Positions 36,197 through 47,913 of a stretch of DNA of 64,000 nt are shown one piece after another. A program made the position numbers and the translations under genes. How positions within the stretch are numbered: the stretch's first letter is position 1; the number at the start of each line of letters is the position of its first letter. The notes below the pieces were generated by a model. The model did not search any database, was not told the origin of the DNA, and saw only the letters and a list, made by a program, of their open reading frames with translations. Location of the stretch: assembly GCA_947568835.1 (NCBI GenBank), contig OX387602.1, forward strand, positions 1,086,570 to 1,150,569, written 5' to 3'. Source of the stretch: Protonemura montana. Taxonomy: Eukaryota; Arthropoda; Insecta; Plecoptera; Nemouridae.

Positions 36197-37430
36197 GACG
36201 TCACCGAGCAGTGCTGACTGTCACGTGCTACAACGAGCACATCGTGTGATGCATGTGACGTCACCGAGCAGTGCTGACTGTCACGTGCTGCAACGAGCAC
36301 ATCGTGTGATGCATGTGACGTCACCGAGCAGTGCTGACTGTCACGTGCTAAAACGAGCACATCGTGTGATGCATGTGACGTCACCGAGCAGTGCTGACTG
36401 TCACGTGCTACAACGAGCACATCGTGTGATGCATGTGACGTCACCGAGCAGTGCTGACTGTCACGTGCTACAACGAGCACATCGTGTGATGCATGTGACG
36501 TCACCGAGCAGTGCTGACTGTCACGTGCTTCAACGAGCACATCGTGTGATGCATGTGACGTCACCGAGCAGTGCTGACTGTCACGTGCTACAACGAGCAC
36601 ATCGTGTGATGCATGTGACGTCACCGAGCAGTGCTGACTGTCACGTGCTACAACGAGCACATCGTGTGATGCATGTGACGTCACCAAGCAGTGCTGACTG
36701 TCACGTGCTACAACGAGCACATCGTGTGATGCATGTGACGTCACCGAGCAGTGCTGACTGTCACGTGCTACAACGAGCACATCGTGTGATGCATGTGACG
36801 TCACCAAGCAGTGCTGACTGTCACGTGCTACAACGAGCACATCGTGTGATGCATGTGACGTCACCGAGCAGTGCTGACTGTCACGTGCTACAACGAGCAC
36901 ATCGTGTGATGCATGTGACGTCACCGAGCAGTGCTGACTGTCACGTGCTACACACGAGCACATCGTGTGATGCATGTGACGTCACCGAGCAGTGCTGACT
37001 GTCACGTGCTGCAACGAGCACATCGTGTGATGCATGTGACGTCACCAAGCAGAGCTGACTGTCACGTGCTTCAACGAGCACATCGTGTGATGCATGTGAC
37101 GTCACCAAGCAGTGCTGACTGTCACGTGCTACAACGAGCACATCGTGTGATGCATGTGACGTCACCGAGCAGTGCTGACTGTCACGTGCTACAACGAGCA
37201 CATCGTGTGATGCATGTGACGTCACCGAGCAGTGCTGACTGTCACGTGCTACAACGAGCACATCGTGTGATGCATGTGACGTCACCAAGCAGTGCTGACT
37301 GTCACGTGCTACAACGAGCACATCGTGTGATGCATGTGACGTCACCGAGCAGTGCTGACTGTCACGTGCTGCAACGAGCACATCGTGTGATGCATGTGAC
37401 GTCACCAAGCAGTGCTGACTGTCACGTGCT
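36197..37430. repeat. 60-bp satellite carrying CRE and E-box motifs, about 21 copies
   Basis: Unit: TGACGTCACCGAGCAGTGCT then GACTGTCACGTGCTACAACG then AGCACATCGTGTGATGCATG. Twenty units contain the full palindromic CRE TGACGTCA (the first has AGACGTCA), and all carry CACGTG. One unit has a single-base insertion near 36951, which shifts the open frame. Because 60 is divisible by 3 the frames stay open on both strands (300 and 275 codons); this is no evidence of coding. Differences are confined to a few positions. Confidence 0.95.
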
Positions 37431-38270
37431 TGAATGTCACGATGAATGTCAGTTATGAATCAACATTTTAATACCTTCCATAATTTTTTTTTTTTTCTTT
37501 AGTCCATCTTATCTACAGCCGACGCAATTTGAGAAAGAAAAAAGACGCGTGTGCCCCAAATTTCAGTGCCGTCCCGCCGTTTCGGGGCCGTACCGGGCGA
37601 ATCATTTGACTCAGAGGCAAACGAAAAAATAGGTCAACAAGAGAAATGATGTGGTCATCATCCTACCAAGTTTGGTTGATTTCTGAGAGGTGACGGTTTT
37701 TTGGTTGGTTGATTTGACATGGAATGACCACTGCTTCTACAAGGACATGAGACGTCGCCAAACGTTGCTTTCAGTCACCACTCGTTTACTCATAAACATC
37801 TCTTGAATTTCTGGTTTAGATTCCTGATTCGGGATTTGCATGAAAAGGTCGGAATGCTTCGGAGTGCCGCATTTCGCGAGGATGTTTGTAGTGGTGGCTT
37901 TTTGATTGGCTGGACGCGGAGAGTCTTGGGAATTCCAGGGATATGCGAAGCGTCTGTAATGGAAGTCTAAGTCGTCATGGGAACTAATCATCTGTTGGCT
38001 TACTGCAGTGAAAAGTCGTCGAAACTGAACTTAACTTTCACCTCGTGAAATTTACAGACTAAGATTGAAACGTTTGGAGGCGAACTTACGTTCGGAACTT
38101 AATTTTAGCAGCACATTTTAATTTTAGATAAAAGGCAGTCATTGAGAAGAGTAGAATATCATGCATCTTTGAAATCCCTTTTGTATAGTTCTATCAAATA
38201 GTTAATTTATAATCTAATAAATATTCGTTTTTTTTCTCAAAAATTGCAAAGACTTGTAAATTGTTGTATG
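37431..38270. other. Spacer, no gene recognised
   Basis: An 84-codon minus-strand frame (37737-37991) has no recognisable features. The rest is AT-rich. Confidence 0.4.
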
Positions 38271-39470
38271 TACAGTTGTGTTAGCCTTACCTTGCCACAA
38301 CCTGGTGGAGTCTGACTACAGTTGTGTTAGCCTTACCTTGCCACAACCTGGTGGAGTCTGACTACAGTTGTGTTAGCCTTACCTTGCCACAACCTGGTGG
38401 ATTCTGACTACAGTTGTGTTAGCCTTACCTTGCCACAACCTGGTGGAGTCTGACTACAGTTGTGTTAGCCTTACCTTGCCACAACCTGGTGGATTCTGAC
38501 TACAGTTGTGTTAGCCTTACCTTGCCACAACCTGGTGGACTCTGACTACAGTTGTGTTAGCCTAACCTTGCCACAACCTGGTGGACTCTGACTACAGTTG
38601 GGTTAGCCTTGCCTTGCCACAACCTGGTGGATTCTGACTACAGTTGTGTTATCCTTACCTTGCCACAACCTGGTGGACTCTGACTACAGTTGTGTTAGCC
38701 TAACCTTGCCACAGCCTGGTGGACTCTGACTACAGTTGTGTTAGCCTTACCTTGCCACAACCTGGTGGACTCTGACTACAGTTGGGTTAGCCTTGCCTTG
38801 CCACAACCTGGTGGACTCTGACTACAGTTGTGTTAGCCTAACCTTGCCACAGCCTGGTGGACTCTGACTACAGTTGTGTTAGCCTTACCTTGCCACAACC
38901 TGGTGGACTCTGACTACAGTTGTGTTAGCCTTACCTTGCCACAACCTGGTGGACTCTGACTACAGTTGTGTTAACCTTACCTTGCCACAACCTGGTGGAC
39001 TCTGACTACAGTTGTGTTAGCCTAACCTTGCCACAACCTGGTGGACTCTGACTACAGTTGTGTTAGCCTTACCTTGCCACAACCTGGTGGACTCTGACTA
39101 CAGTTGTGTTAGCCTTACCTTGCCACAACCTGGTGGACTCTGATTACAGTTGTGTTAGCCTAACCTTGCCACAACCTGGTGGACTCTGACTACAGTTTGT
39201 TAGCCTAACTTTGCCACAACCTGGTGGACTCTGACTACAGTTGTGTTAGCCTAACCTTGCCACATCCTGGTGGACTCTGACTACAGTTGTGTTAGCCTTA
39301 CCTTGCCACAAGCTGGTGGACTCTGACTACAGTTGTGTTAGCCTTACCTTGCCACAAGCTGGTGGACTCTGACTACAGTTGTGTTAGCCTTACCTTGCCA
39401 CAAGCTGGTGGACTCTGACTACAGTTGTGTTAGCCTTACCTTGCCACAAGCTGGTGGACTCTGATTACAC
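38271..39470. repeat. 46-bp tandem satellite, about 26 copies
   Basis: Unit: CAGTTGTGTTAGCCTTACCT then TGCCACAACCTGGTGGACTC then TGACTA. Variants (GGATTC, GCCTAACC, AAGCTGG) are grouped; the AAGCTGG form occupies the last four units. Confidence 0.95.
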
Positions 39471-40221
39471 ATTGCCAACTTTAGAATGCAAAATAAAGCC
39501 AGTCTTCACCGGGGAGTTTGAAATTAACCAGAAAATTATAACCAAACAATGCATCATGCACTTAAATTCTTTGTGAATTTATCAGTTTATTTACGTGAAA
39601 TTAATTATATTGAAAAATAAGAACTTAAATGCAAAACTAAAAGTCCTAATGACTTCTGCTAAATACCTACCGTACACTAGCGGATTCTAGCAATGGCTGC
39701 CAAAAAGCAGTTTGCGAGCTTGGTTTCCTGCCTAAACCTGATAAAAGTTAAAAGTAATCCAAAATATATTAATTTGAACTTTGGTTGATAAAAATTTATT
39801 GTTTTTCATTAAATATTTTGTTTTCCTGGAATTATTAAATGTTTCAACCAAAGAAAAACATTATTTTGTTGCTTTTAAATCGGATAGTTAACAGTAGCAT
39901 CATGGTGTCATGTTTTCTAGGTTGGTACAAGCAGCCCAGAAAGTGGCAAACTCAAATTAATCCTAGTGTAGCAGTGCTTCTACGTAATGTAAGCGGTATT
40001 TACATGTACGTGTTTTCTATGTTCATGTTTGCTTTTCAAATAACAAGTGCTGAGTTTAGAAACAAAGGTAAAGTGGATGTTCTCATCTCAGAAGCAAGGA
40101 TTCAGGACGACTGCATCTTAATTATCAGACGGAAGAGATGATGGTGAACAAATCATAACAGAGTTATGATTCACAACTGAATTAAATCTACAAAGCAACA
40201 GTAGAAAGTCTTGACAGACGT

Positions 40222-40283
<62 letters not shown>

Positions 40284-41655
40284 CAGTTCGAGTGCTCGTC
40301 AACAACAATGCAACAAGTCAACTCGACGGCGCCAAGCCGTCTCCTGCAGACGATGAAATGCTTGCCCGCTTAACACGCAAGTAGTGTGAGTTGCCGCGCT
40401 GGGCAACGCCAGGCGGGTTCAGATAAATGATGCTGGCACGGGTAACTTTTTAATTAAAAGTGTTATGATAAAAACATCGTCGACCTAAATTGATCGCGCT
40501 CAAGCGTTATTCCACTCCAGTTGTTACGCCAGCAAATTTTATGCAAGAAAACTGGATTTATCTTGTGTTTATTGCAAAATGTTTAATAATCTCAGTCAAT
40601 CTTTCGAACTTTTACAAAAAAATGTAAGAAATGCTTCATGCAAATGACAAATTATCGACAAATATTTGCTAAATCTTGACTGTGGGTGCAAGTATTTTTT
40701 CCAAGGCATGTTCTCACTTTTTCACTGGAACCATTGTTTCATTATCGGTATCAACTTGCAGAAAAGTTGTGAATGGAGAATTAAAAAGTTGTTTCGATTC
40801 GTTTATTGAGAAGATATAATGAAAGAACCGTTCATGCAAGCGTCACTTTCCAGGCTGCTTGAACGCGTCCAAGATTATCCAAAAACTCAAAGAAATCTAA
40901 TTGAATTTTCTTTTCGTCTCTGAGCGAGCTGCCGACTTATTTTCCAAACTATATGCGCTTAGAGGCTTTTGTTACGGAGAACGCTTGAAAACTCACGCAA
41001 ATTAATCTAACTCGCCCTCGACAGCAAGTGTTCGCCTCGCATCTCGTAAAGAAGAGTCCTCAAGAACACAAATTACCTTCTTATGCTCGCAGCTCCTCCA
41101 GAATTTCTCAGGAAAATTATTTGCATAGCGGAGATTGCAAAACGAGCGCAACGGTTCGTAAACAGCACTCCGTATTCCCCAGCTTAGAGCCAAGTGCTTG
41201 ACAAGGACCAGCTCGGACCTCCTAGCAACATCCCAGCAACATCCCCCACGTCGTCCTCCAGGAAACTCGATACATCCTTTGCATCCTTTGCAAGCGTCAA
41301 GCGTTCCCCACGCGACCACATATCGCCGTAGCCCTTCTCGGCTCCTGCCGCAAAACAGCATCAAATCGAACCCACGTCGTCGTGCGAAATATAGCCGAGA
41401 TTGAATCTCTCTGCTCGTTTAGAGGGCCCCTGCCGACACCCACCAGCACCCACCGGCACCCGCTACCCCGGAAATAATATGCGTGTGCGCAGTTGCTGGT
41501 AGGGAGAGGCGTGCGCCCTTGCAGCGACGTCGGTGATAAAGTCGCGACGCCCGGCGTCGGTCCTTACACGACGGGCGTCCTCCGCGGAAGCAACAAGTAT
41601 TGACAAGCCAGTGTTCGCCGGGAAGTGCATTGCAGTTTAGTGCAGGGACATCAGG
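39471..41655. other. Region before NPLP1 exon 1, no other gene recognised
   Basis: Contains frames of 100 codons on + (39839-40141) and 120 codons on - (41002-41364) without recognisable domains. The last few hundred bases are presumably the NPLP1 promoter and 5' UTR; no TATA box is evident. Confidence 0.35.
40221..40283. repeat. (GACGCC)n hexanucleotide repeat
   Basis: About ten perfect units. Confidence 0.93.
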
Positions 41656-41736
41656 ATGATTGGACGCCTTCCTCTCTTCGAGTCGCTCAAGCTTGCCGTC
41701 GGTCTCTCGCTCGTACTGCTAGTTTGTCTGCCACAG
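41656..41736 (+). CDS. Nplp1: Signal-peptide exon, probably NPLP1 exon 1
   Basis: An ATG opens a 27-codon segment, MIGRLPLFESLKLAVGLSLV followed by LLVCLPQ, ending at a strong donor CAG/gtaaag. It is a textbook signal peptide: a basic N-region, then a hydrophobic core from about residue 13. It leaves in phase 0, exactly what the large NPLP1 exon 10.6 kb downstream needs, and that exon lacks its own signal sequence. The join gives ...VCLPQ-VLSAVDDD, with a plausible signal peptidase site after VLSA. I infer, but cannot prove, that the two are spliced together; the exon could instead start another secreted protein. Confidence 0.6.
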
Positions 41737-41878
41737 GTAAAGTTGGACACGTTTGTTTAGCTCCACGAGTTGCTTTGCTAGCGTTTGAAAGTCTTCTTGT
41801 TCTGGTGAAAGCTGCTAAACTACATCTTTGTGTTTTTGTCAAATTGCTTCCACCAAAAGTCAGTGTTGAAGAATTCAA

Positions 41879-42120
41879 CGGATTTCAAAACATCATATAA
41901 ATCTATTTGAATTTTCATTACTTTTTGTGGAACTTTGATACCAAGTGATTTTTCCTTTTTTCAATTTATATGAGAGTTTAATGAAAATCACTGAAGATAA
42001 AATATCAATGGTTTTTAGACTCATATCTACTTGATTTATCCTTAGCACTAAATTTAGTAGCCCTTTACTTAGCATTCAAAACCCAGTTCAAATAGTTTTT
42101 CTTAATAAAATATCAAGTTA
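41879..42120. repeat. Dispersed repeat, copy 2
   Basis: 42010-42053 (GTTTTTAGACTCATATCTAC...CCTTAGCACTA) and 42075-42112 (TTAGCATTCAAAACCCAGTT...AATAGTTTTT) are reverse-complement matches to 6745-6785 and 6440-6472. It lies in the proposed first intron of NPLP1. Confidence 0.55.
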
Positions 42121-42902
42121 TTATTTGCAGAAAGCAAGTATTATTCTTGATCGAAACTCTTCTGTTGGAACTGCCGCATTGTTTTCACTGCACGTACAGG
42201 TGCATTACCACAACAGACACAAAACAATTATCCAAGTAAAAGATTATATGATTTTTCAATTTGTTAAAACCTTCAATGCAGGTATTACGACTCTCGGCAG
42301 CAATTTGGGTTAAACATTCATTTTGTAATAATATCCGTTCCCTGGTTTAAAGTTTAATGTAAGTTTGCTTGATTTATCATTTCCAGTAGATGGTCGATTC
42401 ACATGCAAGTTGTGTCGGATTTTCAGCTGGTTTTCTAAACAGTCTCTGCCTGTGGAACTGGACGGTGTGGAACGTGGGCTCAAAGTAATATAAAATAAAA
42501 TAAAATTGAATGTAATTGAAAAGACTGATCAGATAAAGGGGGCTACCCCCAAAGAATGCGGAAAATATTTTCTATGTTTTCAAAATAACTTCATGTAATA
42601 TGATTTTAAGTACACGTACGTACTGGGTAGCTACTGACAAATGTAGATGAATTAATCTCAAAATGTCCACGCAGGTTTTTAGTGGGAATTCTTGTCCTGT
42701 TTTTCTCACAGAAACCAATCAACAGTTCCGGCTTCAAAACAACTGGCGGTCAGTTTCAACTTCCGACTCACACAATATTTCAGATTCACAACTTGCAGTC
42801 ATCGATATTTGGAAACTAGTTTTCCCCAAATATTTCAACTTTCGTTACATTTCTAGTAATAATGGATTGTCAAATTTGCGTAGCGCTGCGTTGAACAGCC
42901 GA
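42121..42902. other. NPLP1 intron 1 sequence, nothing recognised
   Basis: AT-rich. Contains open frames of 62 and 89 codons on + with no domain or repeat identity. Confidence 0.35.
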
Positions 42903-43300
42903 GCGGGCCGCTCAGCTAGCGCTGGAGCGTAGTAGCGGGCCGCTCAGCTAGCGATGGAGCAGAGTAGCGGGTCGCTCAGCTAGCGCTGGAGCGGAGTAGC
43001 GAGTCGCTCAGCTAGCGCTGGAGCGGAGTAGCGAGTCGCTCAGCTAGCGCTGGAGCGGAGTAGCGGGTCGCTCAGCTAGCGCTGGAGCGGAGTAGCGGGC
43101 CGCTCAGCTAGCGATGGAGCGGAGTAGCGGGCCGCTCAGCTAGCGCTGGAGCGGAGTAGTGGGCCGCTCAGCTAGCGCTGGAGCGGAGTAGTGGGCCGCT
43201 CAGCTAGCGCTGGAGCGGAGTAGCGGGCCGCTCAGCTAGCGCTGGAGCGGAGTAGCGGGCTGCTCAGCTAGCGCTGGAGCGGAGTAGCGGGCCGCTCAGC
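42903..43300. repeat. 32-bp tandem repeat, about 12 copies
   Basis: Unit: GCGGGCCGCTCAGCTAGCGC then TGGAGCGGAGTA, with occasional GCGAGTCG or GCGATGG variants. Confidence 0.95.
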
Positions 43301-43377
43301 TGATTTATCGCCAGCTCGACGAGCATGTAGCTGTTTCAACCAGACGTCCATAACGCTCCCCGACCCCGACCTCCAAC

Positions 43378-43431
43378 CCCCGGCCCCCGACCCCGGCCCC
43401 CGACCCCGGCCCCCGACCCCGGCCCCCGGCG
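43378..43431. repeat. CCCCGGCCCCCGAC 14-bp repeat
   Basis: About four GC-rich units. Confidence 0.9.
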
Positions 43432-43537
43432 CTACGGCATTTGACACTAATTGCTGCATCCTTGCCCTTGTTCCCTTCCGTACCTGCCACGTCATAGTTT
43501 GTGCAACCGAATACGCACCGGTGCGACAGTTCGTGCG

Positions 43538-44158
43538 ATACGCAATATACGCACTATACGCACTATACGCACTATACGCACTATACGCACTATACGCACT
43601 ATACGCACTATACGCACTATACGCACTATACGCACTATACGCAATATACGCACTATACGCACTATACGCACTATACGCACTATACGCACTATACGCACTA
43701 TACGCACTATACGCACTATACGCACTATACGCACTATACGCAATATACGCACTATACGCACTATACGCACTATACGCACTATACGCACTATACGCACTAT
43801 ACGCACTATACGCACTATACGCACTATACACACTATACGCACTATACGCACTATACACACTATACGCACTGTATGCACTATACGCACTATACGCACTATA
43901 CACACTATACGCACTATACGCACTATACGCACTATACGCACTATACGCACTATACGCACTATACGCACTATACACACTATACGCACTATACGCACTATAC
44001 GCACTATACGCACTATACGCACTATACGCACTATACGCACTGTATGCACTATACGCACTATACGCACTATACACACTATACGCACTATACGCACTATACG
44101 CACTATACGCACTATACGCACTATACGCACTATACGCACTATACGCACTATACGCACG
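43538..44158. repeat. 9-bp minisatellite (CACTATACG)n, about 69 copies
   Basis: Variants CAATATACG, CACTATACA and CACTGTATG occur. The CACTGTATG unit and its neighbours recur with a spacing of 171 bases (43868 and 44039), which marks a 19-unit duplication. All frames are open because 9 is divisible by 3; none is coding. Confidence 0.95.
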
Positions 44159-45446
44159 ATGTCACACATATTATCTTTAGTACCGCGCCAAGTCAAGCCA
44201 AGTAAAAACCTCCTTCTTATGCCGTGTGCAGAAAAGTATGTATTTGTTCAGCTTCGAGATAAGCCGGGTTAATGAAACGGAACAGAATGTGTTCGGTAAA
44301 CGAAATGTTGGTAATAAATAACCGTGGAAATCCCATTCGTCCCTGGGGAATGAGTTTTCTCGCGTCTTTGCTCTCCCTTCTCCTGGAGCAGGAAGCTTTG
44401 GAGTCGGGACTGATTCGGGAAGAGACTTAAACATAAGAGAGAGCTGCCTTTTCCCTCTCTCCCCGGAAACCTAGCAGCTGCCCGTAATGGGCATTAAGTT
44501 CCACTGAAGGGTGTTTTGATAAAGTTACTTCTTGGACGTGAAACCCTCAAAAAGTTTCTAAATCTTGCCCAATCAATTTTGCGACACGAAAAATGCATTC
44601 TCCGAACCCCCCCTTTCGAGCGGAGAGAATTTTGCCAGGTTGAGATTGTCATATTTTCTACCGCTTTTTGTGGCGCTTTCGGCTTTAATTAAAATTTAAA
44701 CACTTTTTAACGAAATGAAAAACAAACTGAAAACACTGACGGCCCGAGGAGATGGTTCAATGTTTCTCGAAGCATGTTTATCTAATAATGCCTCAACTTC
44801 GACCAGATGGTCGTCTTCTGCAGCGCACGGGACATGCGCGGCTTGCAAATTGTAAAGAGAGAAGATTTATCTCTGTCAAACTGCGAAGAGTTCAGATTCG
44901 AGACGATTCATAACGACGCACGCGCTCGAGGGCACACTTTTAATCATTTGCTCGTCACCCGCGTCCCAACAATTGGTATGTCAAACCTGCCATCAAAACG
45001 TCTAGCGCGGGATGAAATGAGGAAAAACACATTTTATGACATTAAATTTGGATTTCTATTCTTATTTGAAGCTCACGGCGTTATTGGCGGATGGATTGTT
45101 TTGTGGATTTTAGCTAGGCTAGGTTCGTGTGATGGGGAACGCCTGGGGACTAGGCAATGTGTTATACACGATGTGGAACGCCTGGTGGCTAGGCAACTCT
45201 TCGTACACAAATGTAGCGAGGCTGGCGCTACAATGGATGGTAGGCGTCGAAAGTGCCAGCAGGAATTTAATTTAGCCGAAGAATATTTCACATATCTTGT
45301 CAACGCAAAGAGTTGGAAGAGATTGGGAAGCAGACGCACAAAGCTGTCAGAAGTGACCATTCAAGCTCGGCATCATCGAGCTCCCATTTCATTGCAATTA
45401 CGTCAATATATTTATTTCGTTGGCGCCCACGCAAAGCCTGTGCTAG
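44159..45446. other. NPLP1 intron 1 sequence with a doubtful 220-codon frame
   Basis: A + frame at 44807-45469 is long for this AT-level, but it has no recognisable domain, ends inside the inverted-repeat element at 45447 and contains a short internal repeat (GGAACGCCTGG...CTAGGCAA at about 45138 and 45177). I do not call it a gene. Confidence 0.35.
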
Positions 45447-45869
45447 CGTTGAGTGTAGGTTCTAGGTAGAGAAACAACGTCTATGTTACAGTCTCTGCGT
45501 GAAAGATGGCCGCCAAATGACTACCTTACCGACAAAAATGCAGAGTACCGGAACACCCCGTTAAGTGGAGCCACTGACGTATGAAATTTAATTTCGATAT
45601 TTCTCGTAGGTTACTCGCTTTTTAATATCGTTACCTGTATGTCGATCGTTGAAGTAAACATTGATGGAGATTTTTTGAGCATGAAAAGTCTCAAAAGCGA
45701 GTTAACCTACGAGAAATATCGAAATTAAAATTCATACGACAGTGGCTCCACTTAACGTGATGTTCCGGTACTCTGCATTTTTGTCGGTAGGGCAGTAATT
45801 TGGCGGCCATCTTTCACGCAGAGACTGTAACATTGACGTTGAAACTCTACCTAGAACCTACACTCAACG
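45447..45869. mobile_element. Long-arm inverted-repeat (MITE-like) element
   Basis: The ends read CGTTGAGTGTAGGTTCTAGG and CCTAGAACCTACACTCAACG, exact reverse complements. The arms stay alignable over about 180 bp, including CAGTCTCTGCGTGAAAGATG, TGCAGAGTACCGGAACA, CCACTTAACG/CGTTAAGTGG and ATTTCTCGTAGGTTA/TAACCTACGAGAAAT. Only a short spacer (about 45640-45690) separates them. No transposase. The transcript would fold into a long hairpin. Confidence 0.85.
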
Positions 45870-46590
45870 GTTACATGTATGTAAGCTTTCAGTTACAGGA
45901 GGTTATCTCCCAAATATCCGGGACCAAACGTTTCATGCCCTGCCGAGTAGCTCTGGGGGTAAAGCCCGGGGCTGGTTGCCCTCCGGCACAGAGTTATGAC
46001 TGAAAGGAGAGAAAATTGCAGTGAATAAGTAACTCATCTCATATTATTAGACACTTGAAAGATATTGGCTTGCTTCAAGATCAGATTCTATTCTGCAGCC
46101 GCAAGAAAATGTCCCTCGCTTTGCGGTTTCTCTGATTTATCGGCCATTATCGAATAAAGGAGTTTTCTTTCCTCGCGGTTTTTGCCGCAAGTTGAACGAA
46201 ACGTACGATACATTTCCCGATCAGTGCTGAACTAATGACGTATTTATCGAGATGCCAACCATATTGAATTTCCCCAAATTGGCTATGAAATATTTATGGA
46301 ATAGCGCTGCGCAATCAATTCAATGTGTTTTTACACAGCTTTGTGTGAAGTTCACACTTTGAAAGCCCACTCTTTAGAACCGGCACGAGATATTTCACGA
46401 GATAATTTTTGATGAGATTTATTGATCTTGCGGCGATTGTCCCTTGAAATGAATTTTTCTTTCTCTATCGATAGAAAAGTCAAGTATGGATTCTCACAGC
46501 AAAATCTTGTGGCGGAAATTATTTTCTCCTCGCAACTGAGTTTCTTTTTAGATTTAATTTGAAGATTGTGCGGAAAATGAGTCGAGTTCG
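45870..46590. other. Spacer in NPLP1 intron 1, nothing recognised
   Basis: No supported gene or repeat. Confidence 0.35.
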
Positions 46591-47386
46591 ATGCGTGTGC
46601 GTGTGATTGAGTGGTCGCCTCGGTGCGTGTGCGTGTGATTGAGTGGTCGCCTCGGTGCGTGTGCGTGTGATTGAGTGGTCGCCTCGGTGCGTGTGCGTGT
46701 GATTGAGTGGTCGCCTCGGTGCGTGTGCGTGTGATTGAGTGGTCGCCTCGGTGCGTGTGCGTGTGATTGAGTGGTCGCCTCGGTGCGTGTGCGTGTAATT
46801 GAGTGGTCGCCTCGGTGCGTGTGCATGTGATTGAGTGGTCGCTTCGGTGCGTGTGCGTGTAATTGAGTGGTCGCCTCGGTGCGTGTGCGTGTAATTGAGT
46901 GGTCGCCTCGGTGCGTGTTCGTGTAATTGAGTGGTCGACTCGGTGCGTGTGCATGTGATTGAGTGGTCGCCTCGGTGCGTGTGCGTGTGATTGAGTGGTC
47001 GCCTCGGTGCGTGTGCGTGTGATTGAGTGGTCGCCTCGGTGCGTGTGCATGTGATTGAGTGGTCGCCTCGGTGCGTGTGCGTGGGATTGAGTGGTCGCCT
47101 CGGTGCGTGTGCGTGTAATTGAGTGGTTGCTTCGGTGCGTGTGCGTGGGATTGAGTGGTCGCCTCGATGCGTGTGCGTGTAATTGAGTGGTCGCCTCGGT
47201 GCGTGTGCATGTAATTGAGTGGTCGCCTCGGTGAGTGTGCATGTAATTGAGTGGTCGCCTCGGTGCGTGTGCATGTGATTGAGTGGTCGCCTCGGTGAGT
47301 GTGCGTGTAATTGAGTGGTCGTCTCGATGCGTGTGCGTGTAATTGAGTGGTCGCCTCGGTGCGTGTGCGTGGGATTGAGTGGGGCA
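46591..47386. repeat. 32-bp GT-rich tandem repeat, about 25 copies
   Basis: Unit: GATTGAGTGGTCGCCTCGGT then GCGTGTGCGTGT, with GCATGT, GTAATT and CGATGCG variants. Long minus-strand frames (His-Thr-His, Arg-Arg-Pro-Leu-Asn types) follow from the repeat. Confidence 0.95.
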
Positions 47387-47779
47387 TGCCGAGTCGAGCA
47401 CGTCGCACACCAGGACACTGAACAAGTTTCCTGCCGCGTACATGGACTTCACATTCACCTGACAGCTGATATCGATCGAGTGAAACTACATTCTAGGAAC
47501 TACCTCGCCATTCCATGACGTCCATTCAAACATTTTCATGTTTCAAACTTTGCTGTCTTTTCAAAAAATAGTCTAATGCTTATTCCTTAGTTCGAGGACA
47601 AATAAATGCCGCACTAGTCGATCTATCCTCTACTATCGCGCTCATTTTGCCAGTTTTAAGTTTTCTAACGACGCGACGCACCATATGATTTGACAACAGA
47701 ACCTACGCCACTGGTCTAATGGCGTCTGTGAATGAGTGCTTGAGAATGGTACTGAACCTAGCCTAGCCAAGAAAGGGGC

Positions 47780-47802
47780 GGGGGGGGGGGGGGGGGGGGG
47801 GG
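47780..47802. repeat. Poly-G run
   Basis: G homopolymer of about 22 bases with one C near its left end. Confidence 0.93.
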
Positions 47803-47913
47803 CGGTGCCTGCACGTAGCCTACTGTAGGACGGTACAACGCGAACAACAGGATTCCTCCACAAATCCATGCTGTCGAGAGGTTGATAAGCAAGGCGAGTG
47901 AAGTTACTGTACT

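Noticed and set aside
36096-37458. Open frames with a 20-residue repeat (SPSSADCHVLQRAHRVMHVT)
   Set aside because: The satellite unit is 60 bp, so any stop-free frame stays open; a one-base insertion switches frame near 36951, and both strands are open.
44807-45469. A 220-codon + frame as a gene
   Set aside because: No domain or codon bias is recognised, and the frame ends inside a mobile element; kept only as a remark in the spacer entry.
46352-47458. A 368-codon His/Thr/Arg repeat frame on the minus strand
   Set aside because: The 32-bp GT-rich repeat gives three overlapping long frames of equal quality, which is expected from the repeat.
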